DNA from: JAOPZW01 sp963788935
GTDB lineage: Bacteria; Actinomycetota; Thermoleophilia; Solirubrobacterales; Solirubrobacteraceae
Reading direction: 5' to 3'
Length of the DNA: 64,000 bases
Assembly: GCA_963788935.1 (NCBI GenBank)
Contig: CAWBIM010000004.1
Span: 248,001-312,000 of the forward strand
Shown here: piece by piece, positions 61,494 to 64,000 of the stretch
How the letters are laid out: the number at the start of each line of letters is the position of its first letter
Position numbering within the stretch: the first letter of the stretch is position 1
Program-made: the position numbers and the translations under genes
The notes under the pieces: model-generated
Told to the model about the DNA's origin: nothing
The model's input: the letters and a program-made list of their open reading frames with translations, nothing else
Databases searched by the model: none

Positions 61494-62875
61494 GAGACGA
61501 TCTCCTCCTCGGGACTGCTGTCGAGTCTGCCACTCCGGATCCGGGCCGCGAGCCGGGCGGCGCGGTCGGTGCCCTTGCCGTCGAGCAGCGCGGCGACGGG
61601 TTCCCGCCAGCGGCCGCCCGCGGCCTCGGCGACCGCCTCGCCGAGCACGGCGCGGACGTGCGCCATGACCCACGGCTCCGGGTTGGACAGGTTGATGCGC
61701 ACCGTGCCGGCCGCCGAGCGCTCGCCGAGGCCGTCGCCGGGGTACACGGCGACGCGCCGCGCGAAGAGCGCGACCATCACCTCCTGCGCGCTCGCCCCGG
61801 TCGCCGACACGTCGATCGCGCACGCGAGGCCGCGCTCGGGCCGGACCGCGAGGCGCACGCCGGCGACGTCGCGCAGCGTCTCCTCGAGGTGCGCGAGGTT
61901 CGCGCGGATCGTCGCCTGGGCCGACGCGAGGTAGGCCTCGTCGCGCAGGGCCGCGAGCGCGCCGCGCTGCGAGATCGGGTTCGTGTTCAGGCGGGTCAGG
62001 GCGGCCTTCAGCTGCAGGCAGCCGCGCATCAGCGCGCGCGGGCCCGCGAGGAAGCCGATCCGCGCGCCGGCCATGCCGTAGCAGTGCGACACCGAGAACG
62101 TCGCGACCGCCTGCTCGGAGACCGTGACCGCCGGATGCAGCTCGCTCGCCGGGTCGATCGCGAGCGGCCCGTGGGTCACGTCGTCGATGAGGAGGACCCC
62201 GTGGCGCTCGGCGAGGCGGGCCAGCGCCGCCACCTCGTCCGCGCGGGCGACCGTCCCGTACGGGTTGACCGGGTCGATGAGGCAGATCGCCCGCGTGCGC
62301 GGCGTGATCGCCGCGGCCACGCGGTCGGGGTCCAGGCGGAAGCCGGTCTCGGCGCCGAGCGGCACCGCGACCGGGCGGCCGCCCGCGGCGATCACGGCCG
62401 GCGGCAGGTGGAAGTAGCCGGGGTCGCCGAGGATGACCTCGTCGCCGGGGTCGACCGAGGCCATGAGCGCGAGCGCGAGGCCGGCCTGCGCGCCCTCGGT
62501 CCCGACGACCTCGAACGCCGCGTCGCGCTCGCGGCCGAGCACGCCGGCCGCCGCGTCGCGCAGCGGCTCGATCAGGTCCGGCGCGTACATGTCGAGCGCG
62601 TCGGGCTCGACCGCCGCGCGCATCGCCGCGACCGCGCTCTCGGGCGGGCCGGCGAAGCAGGTCAGCCAGCCGAGGTCGGCCCAGTCGGCCGGCAGCCGCG
62701 TCGTGCCCTCGGGATAGAGGTCCTCGGCGTCGAGCCCCACCAGCGCGATGGCGTCCCGGTAGGTGACGTAGTTCCACATCGCGTGGTGGCTGCGCTGGAT
62801 CGCGCGCAGGCGCTCGGAGACGGCGAGCGTGCCGTCGGCGGCCGGGTCCGCCGCCCAGGTCAGGACGTTGCTCAT
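61490..62875 (-). CDS. Aminotransferase-fold protein with catalytic lysine replaced by histidine
   Basis: A 461-residue fold-type I aminotransferase homologue. Family parts: VVGTEGAQAGLALAL, PGDEVILGDPGYFHLP, Asn204 in DPVNPYGT, Asp231 in LLIDDVTH, Arg272 in MAGARIGF and RINLSNPEP near the end. Where the PLP Schiff-base lysine should be (S-K-x-x-x-M), the sequence is S263-H264-C-Y-G-M; codon CAC differs from Lys codons at two bases, so it is not a read error. The usual Tyr of the D-x-x-Y motif is also changed (Thr234). A normal transaminase cycle seems impossible. ATGA overlap with the methyltransferase gene upstream. Confidence 0.85.
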   Translation of the reverse strand: MSNVLTWAADPAADGTLAVSERLRAIQRSHHAMWNYVTYRDAIALVGLDAEDLYPEGTTRLPADWADLGWLTCFAGPPESAVAAMRAAVEPDALDMYAPDLIEPLRDAAAGVLGRERDAAFEVVGTEGAQAGLALALMASVDPGDEVILGDPGYFHLPPAVIAAGGRPVAVPLGAETGFRLDPDRVAAAITPRTRAICLIDPVNPYGTVARADEVAALARLAERHGVLLIDDVTHGPLAIDPASELHPAVTVSEQAVATFSVSHCYGMAGARIGFLAGPRALMRGCLQLKAALTRLNTNPISQRGALAALRDEAYLASAQATIRANLAHLEETLRDVAGVRLAVRPERGLACAIDVSATGASAQEVMVALFARRVAVYPGDGLGERSAAGTVRINLSNPEPWVMAHVRAVLGEAVAEAAGGRWREPVAALLDGKGTDRAARLAARIRSGRLDSSPEEEIVS

Positions 62876-63733
62876 GCCGTCTCCGTGCGGACGAGCCGCA
62901 CGACGCGGTAGATCCCGAAGCGGTCCTGCGGTGATCTGCGCGGGCGTGTACCCGGCCGCCGCGGCGTAGCCGAGGATCTGCTCGACCGGCCGCAGGCGCC
63001 AGACGCAGCGCTCGCCCGCCGCGTTCACCCAGACGCGCGCGATGTACTCGATCTCCGGGTTGCGGGTCTGGACGTTGAAGACGATCTGGCCCGGCGCGAC
63101 GAGCTCCGCGAGGTCGGCGAAGTGGCGCTCGATGCGGGCGTCGTCGTGGTAGATGCCGTAGAGGCCGAGTTCGAGGACGACGTCGGGCTTCGGCTCGAGC
63201 GCGGCGAGCGCGGTCCGGTCGAACGCGCTCGCGCGGACGAACGTCGCGCGGTCGGCGACCCCCAGGCGCTCGGCGGCCGCCCGCGCGCCGTCGAGCGCCG
63301 GCTGGGCGATGTCGCACATCACGGCCCGCGCGCCGGGATGCGCCGCCACGGCGCTCAGGAGGTACGGCGCCGGCCCGGCGGCGAGGTCGGCGACGACGGG
63401 CGCGGGGCCGTCGGTGGCCGCGAGCGCGTCGCGGATCGCCTGCTCGGCGAGCGCGCGGATGTCGCGGAACGCCACGCACGTGCGCCGGCGCAGGAGGCGG
63501 CGGTCGATCTCGCGGCCGAGCGCCGTGCGCCCCGACGGTGCGTCGGCGTAGACGTGGTCCATGAACGGCCCGGACTCGAAGCCGTGGCGATAGCCGACCC
63601 GCAGGCCGTCGCTCACCAGGGCACCCGCGCGCGAGGCGGCGCGCTGCGCCGCGAAGCGCCACGCGCGCGGGGAGGAGACGGGCAGCTCGCGCTGCAGGTC
63701 GGCGAAGGTCGGGTGGGCCGCCTCAGGCGGCAT
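62872..63733 (-). pseudogene. SAM-dependent methyltransferase (PF12147-like), frame broken near its end
   Basis: From MPPEAAHPTFADLQRELPVSS the protein has the RVGYRHGFESGPFMDHVYADAPSGRTALGREIDRRLL start typical of Methyltransf_20, then VVADLAAGPAPYLLSAVA (motif I) and GLYGIYHDDARIERHFADLAELVAPGQIVFNVQTRNPEIEYIARVW. Near 62929-62933 one surplus base shifts the frame. Without it the end reads ITQDRFGIYRVVRLVRTETA with a stop overlapping the aminotransferase ATG (ATGA at 62872-62875); as given, the frame runs on into the aminotransferase as a false fusion of 747 residues. The corrected protein has about 286 residues. Substrate unknown. Confidence 0.85.
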
Positions 63734-64000
63734 GCGCGTAGAGCGGGACCTCGGCGAGCTCGCGGACCCGGTACAGCTCGTGGGCCTCGGCGGCCGTGGC
63801 CTCGGCCCCGTCGCCCGCCGCGCGCTCGCGCAGCTCGGCCCGGGCGCGGTCGACGTCCGCGCGGACCGTGTCGATCGCCGCCGCGTCGTCGCCCTCGGCC
63901 GCGGCGCGGTAGACGGTGAGCAGCTGCGCGAAGTGGTCGAGCGAGCCGAGCGCGTAGCCGACGAGCTCGTCGGCGCCCGAGAGCCCGGGGATCCGGTCGT
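63723..64000 (-). CDS. Unrecognised protein, C-terminal 91 residues (start after the window)
   Basis: An open frame reaches the window edge and stops at the TGA at 63725-63723, overlapping the start of the methyltransferase gene by 11 nt, so it heads the same operon. The part seen is a helical bundle-like protein (GYALGSLDHFAQLLTVYRAAAEGDDAAAIDTVRADVDRARAELRERAAG) ending LAEVPLYAHAA. No motif I can name. Its identity may decide what the operon makes. Confidence 0.6.
   Translation of the reverse strand, partial: DRIPGLSGADELVGYALGSLDHFAQLLTVYRAAAEGDDAAAIDTVRADVDRARAELRERAAGDGAEATAAEAHELYRVRELAEVPLYAHAA

Overview
The window is very GC-rich, densely packed bacterial chromosome. Gene content points to an actinobacterium, and I would guess Thermoleophilia/Solirubrobacterales: F420/LLM-type oxidoreductases, a wax-ester/diacylglycerol acyltransferase, a single-chain LigD, a GAF-PucR regulator, a GH15 trehalase-like enzyme and a secreted protein with a basic C-terminal domain. 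The lineage is an inference. I saw no rRNA, tRNA, CRISPR array, prophage, transposase or origin.

Layout. 0-2 kb: end of an unrecognised gene coupled to a SLOG-fold protein, then a DUF21-like membrane protein. 2-6.2 kb (minus): coupled operon of a subtilisin-like peptidase, a GH15 glycosidase and a trypsin-like peptidase. 6.3-14.4 kb: secreted protein, RecJ, RelA/SpoT, M24 peptidase, hypothetical protein. 14.5-26.6 kb: an apparent catabolic island with two LLM oxidoreductases, a PF04199 cyclase and a beta-keto acid cleavage enzyme, divergent from a PucR regulator and a peptide-type ABC transporter. 26.6-33.6 kb: small hypotheticals, two tandem YbjQ-domain proteins, a class II deacetylase-like enzyme, DUF2283, asparaginase and lipid kinase. 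34.3-37.1 kb: CorA and a SAM-I riboswitch controlling a threonine-synthase-like gene coupled to a ThiS/MoaD-like sulfur carrier. 37.2-47.6 kb: DoxX, LigD, GNAT, methyltransferase, GT39-like membrane protein, Pcm, NAPRT, WS/DGAT, a headless SDR and a channel-like protein. 47.6-53.5 kb: a second peptide ABC transporter. 53.6-64 kb: M32 carboxypeptidase, FMN hydroxy-acid oxidase, amidase, a proline-rich micro-protein, baeRF protein, BON protein, and a minus-strand operon with a CoA-disulfide-reductase-like flavoprotein, an aminotransferase-fold protein whose PLP lysine is replaced by histidine, and a PF12147-like methyltransferase.

Three global patterns matter. (1) Six genes are broken by seven single extra bases, most of them in short G or C runs; every one is an insertion, so consensus error is more likely than gene decay. 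(2) About fifteen genes carry a TAnnnT hexamer 6-10 nt before the start codon, consistent with leaderless transcription. (3) Nearly all co-directional neighbours overlap by ATGA, GTGA, TTGA, TGATG or TAGTG, so translational coupling is the rule.

The two most promising novelties are the SAM-riboswitch-controlled ThrC-like/sulfur-carrier pair (35.4-37.1 kb) and the lysine-less aminotransferase-fold enzyme operon (59.8-64 kb).
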